From positions 1-58,987 of the forward strand of contig CAMXSN010000008.1 in the NCBI GenBank assembly GCA_947246685.1: a stretch of 58,987 bases of DNA, read 5' to 3'. The position numbers and the translations under genes were made by a program. Under the pieces are notes generated by a model. It was not told the DNA's origin. It was given only the letters and a program-made list of their open reading frames with translations, and did not search any database. Origin of the DNA: an uncultured Clostridia bacterium. Lineage in GTDB: Bacteria; Bacillota; Clostridia; Christensenellales; UBA3700. Numbering within the stretch: position 1 is the first letter of the stretch; every line of letters starts with the position of its first letter. Shown here piece after piece: positions 34,049 through 43,218 of this stretch.

Positions 34049-34996
34049 TTAGTTGATTCCGTACTTCTCGCTCAATTTTTTATAATTCTCTTCGTATTGT
34101 TGCTCAGTGAAAGAATTGCTGCAATTGTTTTTCATATCGCGCAATAATTGCAATTCAATAGCTGCATAATCGTCTTTTATTGCCTTAAAACAGTTGTTGA
34201 GGACTTGAGAATCTTCTACGCAGAAAATATCGCTCTGAGAATTCTTCTTATATGCAACTAAATCGCTGTCAGAATTTGTATTCTCCGTCCAATCGCCGAG
34301 CATTATAAGGAATGCGTCGTCGGTATCGGCATAACAATAATACGAAGAAGTTACGCTGTCTTTAGTGCCGTCCGTCTTAAGTTCGTTCATATATAGCATA
34401 ATCATGCTGACAGAAAACTCTTCGTCGTTTATGAAATCTATATCGTATTTATAGACCACCTCGCCGTTTTCATCCATATAAAGATATATCGTCCTGCACG
34501 TACCTTTGGCAAGTACCGTGACATAGCATTTGTTAACGTCATTGGCGTCGACATTTTTCATAGGAACACCGTAAATGTCCTCTATACCGCAGACTTCATT
34601 CAACGTTTCGACGTAAGCAAGCATAGTGACAAGACCGTCTAACGCCAAATCCGAGCACATACTCTCGTATTCGGATCCGTCAGTCTTATTGTCGCAAGCG
34701 TCGAGCAGCTCGTATACTTTTTCTACGGAGCCTTTCTGCGCATACTGTTCGGTTGAAAACTCAACGCTGTTGGCTTGAACTGCCGTCGGGTTGGCTTTGC
34801 CCTTAAACTCCTTGATAACGACGTCCAAAATGTGTCTGAACTCTTCTATTTCTTTGATTTCGGTCGTATCTCCGGATACTGCGCCGCTACCGGTTCCGCC
34901 GCCGTTGTCAGTCGGTTTTTTGTCGCAAGCCGCAAATGTGAACAGTAAAAGACAGCACATTACGGACAAAACAATCAAAATTTTGCTTTTCTTCAT
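34049..34996 (-). CDS. Lipoprotein, unknown
   Basis: 315 residues with a textbook lipoprotein signal ending FAAC (Cys24), then a Gly/Thr-rich linker and a helical soluble domain. No family recognised. GGAG is placed before the ATG. It stands alone, convergent with the ABC operon. Confidence 0.8.
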   Translation of the reverse strand: MKKSKILIVLSVMCCLLLFTFAACDKKPTDNGGGTGSGAVSGDTTEIKEIEEFRHILDVVIKEFKGKANPTAVQANSVEFSTEQYAQKGSVEKVYELLDACDNKTDGSEYESMCSDLALDGLVTMLAYVETLNEVCGIEDIYGVPMKNVDANDVNKCYVTVLAKGTCRTIYLYMDENGEVVYKYDIDFINDEEFSVSMIMLYMNELKTDGTKDSVTSSYYCYADTDDAFLIMLGDWTENTNSDSDLVAYKKNSQSDIFCVEDSQVLNNCFKAIKDDYAAIELQLLRDMKNNCSNSFTEQQYEENYKKLSEKYGIN

Positions 34997-35147
34997 TTTT
35001 TCTCTCCTATAAATTTATTCTTTATAAAAAATACCCCGTCATTCCAAAAAACGTATAGTTTTACTGACTTATTATACTTGCAAAAATAATAACAATGGAG
35101 TATAATATATCTGTAAATAATATTCTCGTTTTATTCAAATTTCGTAG

Positions 35148-35169
35148 GTCAGGAAATGTATACTTTTTT
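35148..35169. repeat. Third copy of the GTCAGGAAA element
   Basis: GTCAGGAAATGTATAC followed by six T, 35 kb from copies 1 and 2. It lies in the gap after the GH36 gene end (35242) and before the lipoprotein promoter. Confidence 0.5.
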
Positions 35170-35241
35170 GGAAGTATGGAAAATTTCCTCGATTTTGCCA
35201 CTTTTCAAGACTATTTACTTCTTCAAAACAATCTCACTGTA

Positions 35242-36903
35242 TTAATCGACCAACTCGCCGTTGCGGACGTTGAACTTCAAAACTACTTTCTTGCCGTTTT
35301 CTTCAAAAACAGTTTGCATGACGTCTTTTGCGACAAATTCGGCAGAGATTATTTTGACGTCCTTTTGCGCAAACGTCTCTCTCAGCGCGGCTTTTTGCTC
35401 TTCGTTATATCGGCTGACGTCGTCGGATATAAAGAGCAATCCGCCGAACGTAGAATTGATTTTGGCAATGAGTTTACGTTTTTCCATAGGCATAAACATG
35501 TTGTTGTCTCTCAACATAAACACGTCGGGATCGTTCATCCACGCTCTGCCGTTGAGATGCCGTCTGAAAATGGTATTGCAAATCGTATGCGGAGTAGATA
35601 CGTCTTCTCTGGTCTTGTTTTTGATATTTTTCCACGACAGTTCGACATCCGCTCCTATTCTGCAATAATCGACCTTGCCGAATGCCGGCATCATCGGAAC
35701 GCCGCAACCGAGTATCAACTTGTCGCCGCAGCATTCTCTTATCAAATCCATCGCGTCGCACATTATTTCGCCGCGCGTCTTATTGCGCATAGGCAAAACG
35801 CACGCTCCGTAAAGAAAATCGAGTTTGACAAGGTCGTATCCCCAATCGTTGAGTACCACGTCAAACACGTGTCTGATATACTCTCTCGCCTCTTCGTTAT
35901 ATATATCCAGCGAATAGAATCCGCCCCAATTCGCGCCGGTGTTGTACGGTCTGCCCTTTTTATCTTTGATAAACCAATCGGGATGTTGGGTGAAAAGTTT
36001 GGATTTTTTAACCGCCGCAAAAGGAGCAAGCCAAAGTCCAGCAATCATACCCTTAGAGTGTATTGCGTCCGCGACTGCTTTCATTCCGTTGGGAAACTTT
36101 ATCTTGTCAGTCGTCAGCCAGTCGCCTATATTCTCCTGATAGCCGTCGTCTATTTGGAAACAGTCGAATTTCGCGTCTTGATTGGAGATACTTTCTAAAT
36201 CGCGATTGATGATATCCTCGCTTATACGACTGTAATAATTATACCAGGACGTATATCCGCACCTTCTCTCAAGCACGCTGGCTTTTACGCCCATTTTTTC
36301 AAAGTACTTATCGAATACTTCATCATATTGACCGCTAATAACTGCCAGTTCCAACAATTTCGCCGCGCCGTCATACGTCACGCCTTCCAATTCTTTGGAT
36401 ACGATAACTTGCTTGTTGCCGACGTCAAACGTGGCGACGGTATAACCGCATCTTTCGTCGAGCGAACCGAATATCTCCACGTTATCCCCTCTGCGCACGT
36501 AGCCGTAAGACCATCCGTAAAAAACGCCTCTCTTACGCGGATACTTCCAGAAAAGAGTGTCTCCCGACTTAGGCAAACCTATGCGTTTAACGGGAGCCAG
36601 CTTTACGAAACATTCCATTAATCGAGTCAATTCGCTCATACGGTCTGAAGGCTCGTATTCCATACTGTCCGTCCAACTTTGATAACCGTTGACGAATATC
36701 CTATCCGAGGGTAGATATTCATAATGCAATTTAATATCAAACTTTTGGAATTTTATGGGAGATTTAGCATTCAGCAATACCTTTAATACTCCCCCGTCAA
36801 AATTAACGTCCAATGAAAAATGCGCGCATTCGGTTGCGTTGCAAACATACGACGTCCCGTCGACGTTATACTTGATATCATATTTGATTTCCGATAAATT
36901 CAT
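35242..36903 (-). CDS. GH36-family alpha-galactosidase
   Basis: Removes alpha-galactosyl residues from oligosaccharides. The catalytic barrel shows the GH36 landmarks: GYTSWYNYYSRI, QIDDGYQ, GLWLAPF, the nucleophile in LVKLDFLYG and the acid/base Asp in CRIGADVE. At 553 residues it is shorter than classical GH36 (about 700) with a reduced N-terminal beta domain. No signal peptide, so it acts on imported sugar. AAGGAG precedes the ATG. It is downstream of the TIR-like gene by 43 bases on the same strand but probably functionally separate. Confidence 0.9.
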   Translation of the reverse strand: MNLSEIKYDIKYNVDGTSYVCNATECAHFSLDVNFDGGVLKVLLNAKSPIKFQKFDIKLHYEYLPSDRIFVNGYQSWTDSMEYEPSDRMSELTRLMECFVKLAPVKRIGLPKSGDTLFWKYPRKRGVFYGWSYGYVRRGDNVEIFGSLDERCGYTVATFDVGNKQVIVSKELEGVTYDGAAKLLELAVISGQYDEVFDKYFEKMGVKASVLERRCGYTSWYNYYSRISEDIINRDLESISNQDAKFDCFQIDDGYQENIGDWLTTDKIKFPNGMKAVADAIHSKGMIAGLWLAPFAAVKKSKLFTQHPDWFIKDKKGRPYNTGANWGGFYSLDIYNEEAREYIRHVFDVVLNDWGYDLVKLDFLYGACVLPMRNKTRGEIMCDAMDLIRECCGDKLILGCGVPMMPAFGKVDYCRIGADVELSWKNIKNKTREDVSTPHTICNTIFRRHLNGRAWMNDPDVFMLRDNNMFMPMEKRKLIAKINSTFGGLLFISDDVSRYNEEQKAALRETFAQKDVKIISAEFVAKDVMQTVFEENGKKVVLKFNVRNGELVD

Positions 36904-36945
36904 TGCAAATCTCCTTTACTGTGTATTCTGCTTTAATCCCACCCA

Positions 36946-38262
36946 TTAAGTCTTAATCGCGTCGTCGGGCTTATCCAACGCTTTTATATTATGTTCCAGA
37001 CGTCTGACAAGCGAACTGATATAATCGATATCAGCCTTCCACTCGTCATATTTCGACTTTACAGTGGAAATGCTTATCTTACGCTGAAAATCGTTGTTCA
37101 TATATTTGCATTTCTCGCTCAAAGCAATCATATACTCCTGCTCCAACTTGTTGGCTACGTATCTGTTGCGAGGATATTTCGTGCAGAAAGTAAGATGCAA
37201 ATTTTTACGTTCGGCAACCGATTTTTCCAAATACTGCAAATACCGCTCCTTATCGTTATAATGTCCCTCGTACAAATGCGCGGTATCATTGTAGATATAA
37301 GCGCGTATAAGGTGCAGAAGGCATTTGTTTTCCGTCAGAACTTTCTCCAATTCGTCGGTAAGGACGAGCGTCTCTTCAAAGCACTTCAACGCTTTGTTTT
37401 TGCATTCTTCTTTGACCACTGCGTCCAGATCGTCGTTTTTAAGAAAAAGCAAACAACTAAGTCCGTAAACGTCGTTGCAGAGAATAGAGACGAGTTTGGA
37501 GAAATTGTCTCCCGTGATTTCCCTATTGAGAAAAACCTCGAATATTTCCGCAAACTTGAAAAAATCTTTGGTGCTTATTTCTTTAGTCATGTTGTCGCTT
37601 TTAAGAAATACCTCGATATATGTCCTTGCAAAAAGAATCGTAGAATTAAATTCCGATGAGCCTGTAACCTTGCTGAGTTCGTCGTAGAGATACTTGTAAT
37701 CGTTGTAATAATAGGCGGCTAGACAGCCGATAATTACTCTTTCTTCAAATTCGCGTTCGGACAGACGTTTCTTCTTGTCGGAAAAATTCTGTCGGATATT
37801 AGGCCAATCGTTGATTATAGTAAAATAATCCAATCTGTTCTCGCTGTTTACCTGCGATAAAAATTTTGCTTTAATCTGTTCGGCAAGCTTAGCATCCCCG
37901 TTGTCGGGCAGAGTTTTGTCGCGTTTCATCTCGCTGACCCAAACGCCCAACAAATCGCTAGGCAGCTCTCGCGGAGATTTGTCTATCATAAATATCTGTA
38001 TATTTTGATTGCGTATATCCTTATTCGCCAATAAATATCCCCATTCAAAAAACAGGTTGGAGCTGATCTGTCCGTTGTAATCCTCAATCAGCAAAATTGC
38101 GCAGTCGCATTGATTAATCTGATCTATTACCTGCGCGCCGACGAACATATCCGTCGGAGAACCTCCGCCGACAATAACGTTGAATTTATCGCTTTGCAAA
38201 ATATTTTTGATCTGATTGGCGAGAGATACGTTGCCTCCCCAAGCTATGAAAACGTTATGCAT
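36946..38262 (-). CDS. TIR-like nucleotide-binding protein with helical C-terminus
   Basis: The first 85 residues follow the predicted nucleotide-binding TIR-like family (PF10137 type): HNVFIAWGGNVSLANQIK, DMFVGAQVIDQINQCDCAILLIED (about 38-61) and SSNLFFEWGYLLAN (67-80) with Glu73 in the place of the catalytic Glu. The remaining 340 residues are mainly alpha-helical, TPR-like, with no membrane segment. Such TIR-like domains act as NAD hydrolases in several defence systems; here the function is inferred. AAGGG precedes ATG. It starts 10 bases after the deaminase gene, so the two are co-transcribed. Confidence 0.75.
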   Translation of the reverse strand: MHNVFIAWGGNVSLANQIKNILQSDKFNVIVGGGSPTDMFVGAQVIDQINQCDCAILLIEDYNGQISSNLFFEWGYLLANKDIRNQNIQIFMIDKSPRELPSDLLGVWVSEMKRDKTLPDNGDAKLAEQIKAKFLSQVNSENRLDYFTIINDWPNIRQNFSDKKKRLSEREFEERVIIGCLAAYYYNDYKYLYDELSKVTGSSEFNSTILFARTYIEVFLKSDNMTKEISTKDFFKFAEIFEVFLNREITGDNFSKLVSILCNDVYGLSCLLFLKNDDLDAVVKEECKNKALKCFEETLVLTDELEKVLTENKCLLHLIRAYIYNDTAHLYEGHYNDKERYLQYLEKSVAERKNLHLTFCTKYPRNRYVANKLEQEYMIALSEKCKYMNNDFQRKISISTVKSKYDEWKADIDYISSLVRRLEHNIKALDKPDDAIKT

Positions 38263-38272
38263 AATTTTCCCT

Positions 38273-38734
38273 TCAGTATTTAGTGGCGTTTTTTAATTGT
38301 TTGTATTTATCGAATAGGCTCAGACATTCGCTTCTGTCTATACATTCGATATAACCTGCAAATTTCTCTCTGCCGCCGAACATAGCGTCTATGGCTTTGT
38401 CTCTAAATCCTATATCCTCGTTGTCTCCGATCGTACAGCCGTAGTACACTTTGCCGATTCTTGCCCATATACACGCTGCAAGACACATGTTGCAAGGCTC
38501 GCCCGTAGTATAAATTTCGCAACCTGACAAGTCGAAAGACTTGAGATTTTTGCAAGCGTCTCTAATGGCCTGCATTTCTCCGTGACACGTGGAATCGAGG
38601 CGAGCAACGACCTGATTGTGTCCTCTGCCTACGATTGCGCCGTCCTTGACTACAACGCAACCGAAAGGTCCGCCCTCGCTATTAGACATTCCCTTTTCTG
38701 CTTCCTCTATCGCTATTTTCATATATTCATTCAT
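38273..38734 (-). CDS. Nucleoside/guanine deaminase family protein
   Basis: Zinc-dependent cytidine-deaminase-fold enzyme of 153 residues. Zinc motifs are CHGEMQAIR (HGE instead of the usual HAE) and EPCNMCLAACIWARI (PCxxC). GGPFGCVVVKDG and the C-terminal NATKY ending resemble Bacillus guanine deaminase more than tRNA-specific TadA (no TadA-type C-terminal helix). It deaminates guanine to xanthine if so. Unusually, it leads into a TIR-like protein gene 10 bases downstream. Confidence 0.8.
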   Translation of the reverse strand: MNEYMKIAIEEAEKGMSNSEGGPFGCVVVKDGAIVGRGHNQVVARLDSTCHGEMQAIRDACKNLKSFDLSGCEIYTTGEPCNMCLAACIWARIGKVYYGCTIGDNEDIGFRDKAIDAMFGGREKFAGYIECIDRSECLSLFDKYKQLKNATKY

Positions 38735-38788
38735 TGTTTACCTATATTCCAATTGTTTTATCCTAAGTATTATGCCGTCAAAATCAAA

Positions 38789-40231
38789 TTAAAGCGCAAA
38801 CACTCCCACTGCGTCGAGTATAGAAGTAATTAGTATTGCGGCTATACCGATCGGACAAACGTATTTGATCATGACGTTGAAAAACTTCTTCATTGCGAAT
38901 CTGCCGTTGAGTTCTATCTCGTCGGTGATAGTACGGCACTTTATCACGTAACCGATGAATACGCAAGTCAAAAACGCCGCTATCGGCATCAGCACGGAAT
39001 TGCTGAGAAAATCCACCATATCCAAGATGGTCTTTCCGCTGATAGACACCTTGCTGAGCACTCCGAATCCCAACGCCGGGAATATACCTAGCACAAGCGT
39101 GCCGACGTAAGCAACTACGCAAGATTTTCGGCGCGATAAAGAAAACTTATCCATTATGATAGAGATGACCGTTTCCATAAGAGAAATAGCAGAAGTCAGC
39201 GCGGCAAACAGCACCAGCGCAAAAAACAGCGCTCCGAGTATTCCTCCGCCAACGGGACCGAAAGTCTCGAATACCTTGGGCAGCGCGACAAACATAAGTC
39301 CCGGTCCCTGTCCCAACGTCTCGGGATTGCCGCCGGAAAATACAAATGCGGCAGGAACTATCATCAATCCGGCCAACAACGCGATGCCCGTATCGAAAAT
39401 TTCTATTTGATGCACGGATGACTCGATCTTGTTTTCTTTTTTCATATACGAGCCGTAGGTAATCATAATGCCCATTGCCAGCGACATAGAATAGAACAAC
39501 TGTCCCAAGGCGCCCAAGACCGTTTTGACGGAAAATTTTTTGAAATCGGGAAGCAAATAATATTTGACGCCTTCCCAAGAATCGGGCATAGTCAAAGTGT
39601 AGATAGTAACGCCTATAGTCAGCAGCACCAACGCCGGCATAAGAAACTTGCTTGACTTCTCTATTCCTTTTTCTACGCCGAAAAGAACTATTACGAAAAC
39701 TATGGTAACGAATATAGCAAAAAACAGCAACGATTGCCACGGCGAAGCAATAAAGGAATCAAAGAATTTATCCCCTGCCGCAGACGCTCCGCCGCCTGTC
39801 AGATACGTGAAAAAATACTTGCCTACCCAACCGCCTATGACGGAATAGTACGGCAATATCAATATCGGGATTACCGCGCAGAGTACGCCGAGAAACGCCC
39901 ATTTTTTATTGAGCTTTTTGAACGCGTTAATCGCGCTGACGCCTGTCTTTCTGCCAAGCGCTATTTCCGCTATCATCAGAGCAAAGCCAAACGTAACGGC
40001 AAGAACGACGTAAGTAAGAATAAATATCCCTCCGCCGTATTTTGCCGCAAGATACGGAAATCTCCAAATATTGCCCAAACCGACGGCCGAACCTGCCGCC
40101 GCCAACACAAATCCTATTTTCCCCGTAAAACTGCCGCGCTTCTTGACGGGAGCATTCGTCTGAGTCTGCGAAGTCTGCTCAACTTGATCGCCTTGGGGCT
40201 CCGACGTATCGCGGACGCTGTTGTCTTCCAT
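38789..40231 (-). CDS. Sodium:neurotransmitter symporter family transporter
   Basis: LeuT-fold amino-acid symporter driven by Na+. 480 residues with about 12 helices; helix 1 has the family motif GFVLAAAGSAVGLGNIWRFPYLAAKYGGG (roughly residues 40-68), carrying the sodium site. The 35-residue polar N-terminus is an extension. Ends about 55 bases before the deaminase gene, but no clear joint promoter is seen. Substrate not predictable. Confidence 0.93.
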   Translation of the reverse strand: MEDNSVRDTSEPQGDQVEQTSQTQTNAPVKKRGSFTGKIGFVLAAAGSAVGLGNIWRFPYLAAKYGGGIFILTYVVLAVTFGFALMIAEIALGRKTGVSAINAFKKLNKKWAFLGVLCAVIPILILPYYSVIGGWVGKYFFTYLTGGGASAAGDKFFDSFIASPWQSLLFFAIFVTIVFVIVLFGVEKGIEKSSKFLMPALVLLTIGVTIYTLTMPDSWEGVKYYLLPDFKKFSVKTVLGALGQLFYSMSLAMGIMITYGSYMKKENKIESSVHQIEIFDTGIALLAGLMIVPAAFVFSGGNPETLGQGPGLMFVALPKVFETFGPVGGGILGALFFALVLFAALTSAISLMETVISIIMDKFSLSRRKSCVVAYVGTLVLGIFPALGFGVLSKVSISGKTILDMVDFLSNSVLMPIAAFLTCVFIGYVIKCRTITDEIELNGRFAMKKFFNVMIKYVCPIGIAAILITSILDAVGVFAL

Positions 40232-40303
40232 AACTTAATCCTTTTGAGTATAATATATATAATTTTAACACAGTTTCCGCCCAAAAGCAAGACTATAGCC
40301 GTA

Positions 40304-40331
40304 ACGCAAACAGCTTATCTGGCATAGTATA
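40304..40331 (+). promoter_or_regulatory. Possible sporulation sigma-K-type promoter
   Basis: AC (40304-40305), 17 bases, CATAGTATA (40323-40331) fits the sigma-K pattern AC-N16/17-CATAnnnTA, about 90 bases before the DUF11 gene. A short consensus, so chance is not excluded. Confidence 0.25.
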
Positions 40332-40421
40332 AATCGGACATATATTAAACTCTTCTCTGCATACATATACATATTCAGCCGACTAAGGCTTGGTATGCAG
40401 TATTTTATAAGGAGAACATAT

Positions 40422-42119
40422 ATGCCTTTTATCAACAGATACTCCGACGTCAAAAAAGGCGGAATCGTCTTTGCAGGCAACACGCTCGGACTGAGCAAAG
40501 CGACTAATCAGAACGCCCCGGGAACGGAGGGTTCTATAGGAGCTTTTACAAGTCTTGACAACACCTTGCAAGTAGGCGCTTTCCCTGTCGGAACTACCCT
40601 CGACTATACAGAAAACGGATCCAACGCAACTGTCGATATCCCCGCCGATTCAAGCGTGCTGTACGCCGAACTCGTTTGGGGAGGTCTATACAGCTCTAGC
40701 GAAAACAATATATCCAATCTCATCAACAACAACGTAACCTTCAATACTCCGTCCGGCTCTCACAGTATCGCACCCGACGCGACGACTGCTCAGACTTTCT
40801 CTATCCCCGCCGACGATATCACGGTGGGATTCTACGTCCGCAGCGCCGACGTAACTGCATTCGTGCAGACGGGAGGCGTATATTCCGTACAAAGCGTTCC
40901 TGCGCTGATAGAAGCAATCGACGCAAGGACGTCGGATACCAATCACGCCGGATGGACGCTTGCCGTCGTATATGAAAATCCCTCTTCTCCTCTGAGAAAT
41001 CTTACTTTCTGGTGCGGAGGAACAGTCGTATCTCCCAATACGGGAAGCACCACGATAAACGTGACCGACTTCATCACCCCCGAAGTCCTGCCTATTAGCG
41101 GAAAGATATTCGTATCTGCGCAAGAGGGCGACGCGGTACTGACCAACGACAGAATGCTTTTCGGACAGGACGAAGCCTCTCTTGCCGAACTGTCAGGTCC
41201 CAACAATCCGCAAACCAATTTCTTTGCGTCGCAAATAAACGACTCAAACGGTCTGCTTGATACCAGGGGAACTTTCGGCAACAGAAATGCAAACGCCGCC
41301 AGCGGCACCAATACTTCGGCATGCCGTCAAGGTTGGGATATCACCGCAATAGACGTATCCGATCAACTTGCTGCCAATCAAACTTCCGCCGTGATCAGAT
41401 TTACCACCGACGGAGATCTGTACGTTCCCAACGCGCTTGCGCTGCAAGTCGACAGCAAAGGAGCAAACCTTAACGTCAATAAATCCGCAGATAAGACGAT
41501 TGCCGACGTCGGCGAAGAAATAACCTATACTCTTACGTTGAAAAATACGGGAAGCATGTCCGCGCTCAACGTAGTAATCAACGATTTGCTGCCTCCCGAT
41601 ACGGTTTTGGTCGAAAATTCAATAACCGTAAACGGCGCTCCGTATGCGGGCGGTCTGCCCGTCACAATTGACGAGATAGCTGCGGAAAGCGAAGCCGTAG
41701 TGACGTTCAAAGTTACGGCAAACTCCGTCCCTGCGCAAAATCCCGTCGTCAACGTCGCAAGAGCAGATTATGAATTCTTCCCCTTCCCCGAGCGTCCTGC
41801 CAACGAATCTGCCGATTCCAATCCCGTAAGCGTATATATCGTATTAAGAGAAGTATCCAACGTAAAAAGCGTTGACAAAGGTCTTGCCGTCAAAGGAGAC
41901 GTCCTAACTTATACTTCCGTGATAACAAACGAGGGCAACGTCCCCGTAAACAACGTAACGTTTACCGACGCCATCCCCGCAGGCACGCAGTTTGTCAACT
42001 CGTCAGTCTATATTGACGGAGTCAATCAGCCTGCTTACAATCCGCAGTCGGGATTCTTTGCAGCAAACCTTATGCCTCAGGAAAGCGTAACGATAACATT
42101 CCAAGTAACAATAATTTAA
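40422..42119 (+). CDS. DUF11 repeat protein, surface or spore-layer type
   Basis: 565 residues from ATG 40422 (AGGAG eight bases before). The N-terminus MPFINRYSDVKKGGIVFAGNTLGLSK has no signal peptide; a roughly 300-residue jelly-roll-like region follows, then two DUF11 repeats (about 335-455 and 465-565) with the pattern KxxDKxxAxxGDxxxYTxxxxNxG. DUF11 proteins with this start are found in spore formers. Followed by a second DUF11 protein 11 bases on and a cysteine-rich protein: one operon. Export without a signal peptide suggests deposition from the mother cell, which is inference. Confidence 0.85.
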   Translation: MPFINRYSDVKKGGIVFAGNTLGLSKATNQNAPGTEGSIGAFTSLDNTLQVGAFPVGTTLDYTENGSNATVDIPADSSVLYAELVWGGLYSSSENNISNLINNNVTFNTPSGSHSIAPDATTAQTFSIPADDITVGFYVRSADVTAFVQTGGVYSVQSVPALIEAIDARTSDTNHAGWTLAVVYENPSSPLRNLTFWCGGTVVSPNTGSTTINVTDFITPEVLPISGKIFVSAQEGDAVLTNDRMLFGQDEASLAELSGPNNPQTNFFASQINDSNGLLDTRGTFGNRNANAASGTNTSACRQGWDITAIDVSDQLAANQTSAVIRFTTDGDLYVPNALALQVDSKGANLNVNKSADKTIADVGEEITYTLTLKNTGSMSALNVVINDLLPPDTVLVENSITVNGAPYAGGLPVTIDEIAAESEAVVTFKVTANSVPAQNPVVNVARADYEFFPFPERPANESADSNPVSVYIVLREVSNVKSVDKGLAVKGDVLTYTSVITNEGNVPVNNVTFTDAIPAGTQFVNSSVYIDGVNQPAYNPQSGFFAANLMPQESVTITFQVTII

Positions 42120-42130
42120 GGAGACCCAAT

Positions 42131-42904
42131 ATGATAATACCCAATCATTCAAACATTCAATTCGAATACGTACTGCCCGACGGAGAAACTCAGACGGATT
42201 CGCTAGACAGCAACACGGTTACCACGGAAGTGCTGACGTATTCGGTGCCGAAAGTAAAAAGCTCTGACAAAACGTTCGCTCAAGAAGGCGAAAACGCGCA
42301 ACACACGGTATTGATAACCAACAACTCGCAGGTGCAGCTGACTGGTCTCAACTTCACTGACACAATGTCTCCCGGCGCGTCGTACGTTGCGGGCAGCGTA
42401 ACGGTCAACGGAGTTGCGCAGCCGACGTACGACCCGATAGCGGGATTCGCATTGCCCGACCTCGCTCCCTCGCAATCGGTAACAGTGGAATATACGATTA
42501 CCGCCGACAATCCGCTTACCCAAACGCCCGTGGAAAACTTTGCGACGTTGAGTTACAGCGCAGAAGATCCCGTAAGAGGACAGACCTCTTTCAGCGAAAA
42601 TACCAATACGGTTGAGCTGCAGATAATTTCAAACAGAGTTGCTATAGTCAAAAGCGTCGACAAAGGTCTTGCGGTCAAAGGAGATACTCTGCACTATACG
42701 ACCGTCGTCACCAATACGGGTACCATCGCCAAGACCAATCTCGTATTTACCGACGCGATTCCCGCAGGAACGTCGTTCGTCGCAGGCAGCGTAAAGATAA
42801 ACGGCGTGGCTTATCCGGCATACAATCCTCAATCGGGATTTTCCATTCCCGACCTTGCGGCAGGCGAAGCTGCAACAATAGAATTCGACGTAAAGGTGAA
42901 CTGA
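42131..42904 (+). CDS. DUF11 repeat protein, short
   Basis: 257 residues: two DUF11 repeats (about 35-150 and 165-257) and a short N-terminal extension. The second repeat shares KSVDKGLAVKGD with the last repeat of the protein before it, so the genes arose by duplication. GGAG precedes the ATG; no signal peptide. The next gene begins right after its stop. Confidence 0.85.
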   Translation: MIIPNHSNIQFEYVLPDGETQTDSLDSNTVTTEVLTYSVPKVKSSDKTFAQEGENAQHTVLITNNSQVQLTGLNFTDTMSPGASYVAGSVTVNGVAQPTYDPIAGFALPDLAPSQSVTVEYTITADNPLTQTPVENFATLSYSAEDPVRGQTSFSENTNTVELQIISNRVAIVKSVDKGLAVKGDTLHYTTVVTNTGTIAKTNLVFTDAIPAGTSFVAGSVKINGVAYPAYNPQSGFSIPDLAAGEAATIEFDVKVN

Positions 42905-42905
42905 T

Positions 42906-43151
42906 ATGAGAACTATAATCAATATTTCCAATCTGAGCGGCATATCGGGCGAAACGCCTTTTGCAATCTCAAGCAATCCCGTACAGACGCTGATAAACGA
43001 CGGAACAGTGATAAGATCGTTTGTCCCGATGTATTCTTGCTGTAACAATTGCTGTCTTTGTCCGTGCCGTAACAGCTGCTGCAACTGCAGTAACAACCGC
43101 GCGCAATGCTGTTACCAATCCGATTTCTGGACTGTTATTTATACAGTCTGA
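42906..43151 (+). CDS. Cysteine-rich small protein
   Basis: 81 residues with 11 cysteines in a 28-residue cluster near the C-terminus, mainly CC pairs (SCCNNCCLCPC, NSCCNC, QCC), in a protein with no signal peptide. The first 40 residues look like a beta-strand segment similar to the start of DUF11 modules. Such CC clusters can crosslink structural layers by disulfides or bind metal. Directly follows the DUF11 genes, so a shared structural role is likely. I know no named family. Confidence 0.75.
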   Translation: MRTIINISNLSGISGETPFAISSNPVQTLINDGTVIRSFVPMYSCCNNCCLCPCRNSCCNCSNNRAQCCYQSDFWTVIYTV

Positions 43152-43178
43152 TCGCGATAAATCAAACTCATAAAAATT

Positions 43179-43204
43179 TTGCCGCGAGATAAAAATCGCG
43201 GCAA
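43179..43204. terminator. Bidirectional terminator hairpin
   Basis: TTGCCGCGA (43179-43187) pairs perfectly with TCGCGGCAA (43196-43204) between the convergent cysteine-rich gene and SDR gene; a TTTTT tract follows on minus a few bases beyond the stem. Confidence 0.65.
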
Positions 43205-43218
43205 TTAATTATGATGAA

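Noticed and set aside
35095-36198. Long plus-strand ORF of 367 codons
   Set aside because: It is the shadow of the GH36 alpha-galactosidase, whose motifs read cleanly on minus; the plus translation has no fold-like pattern.
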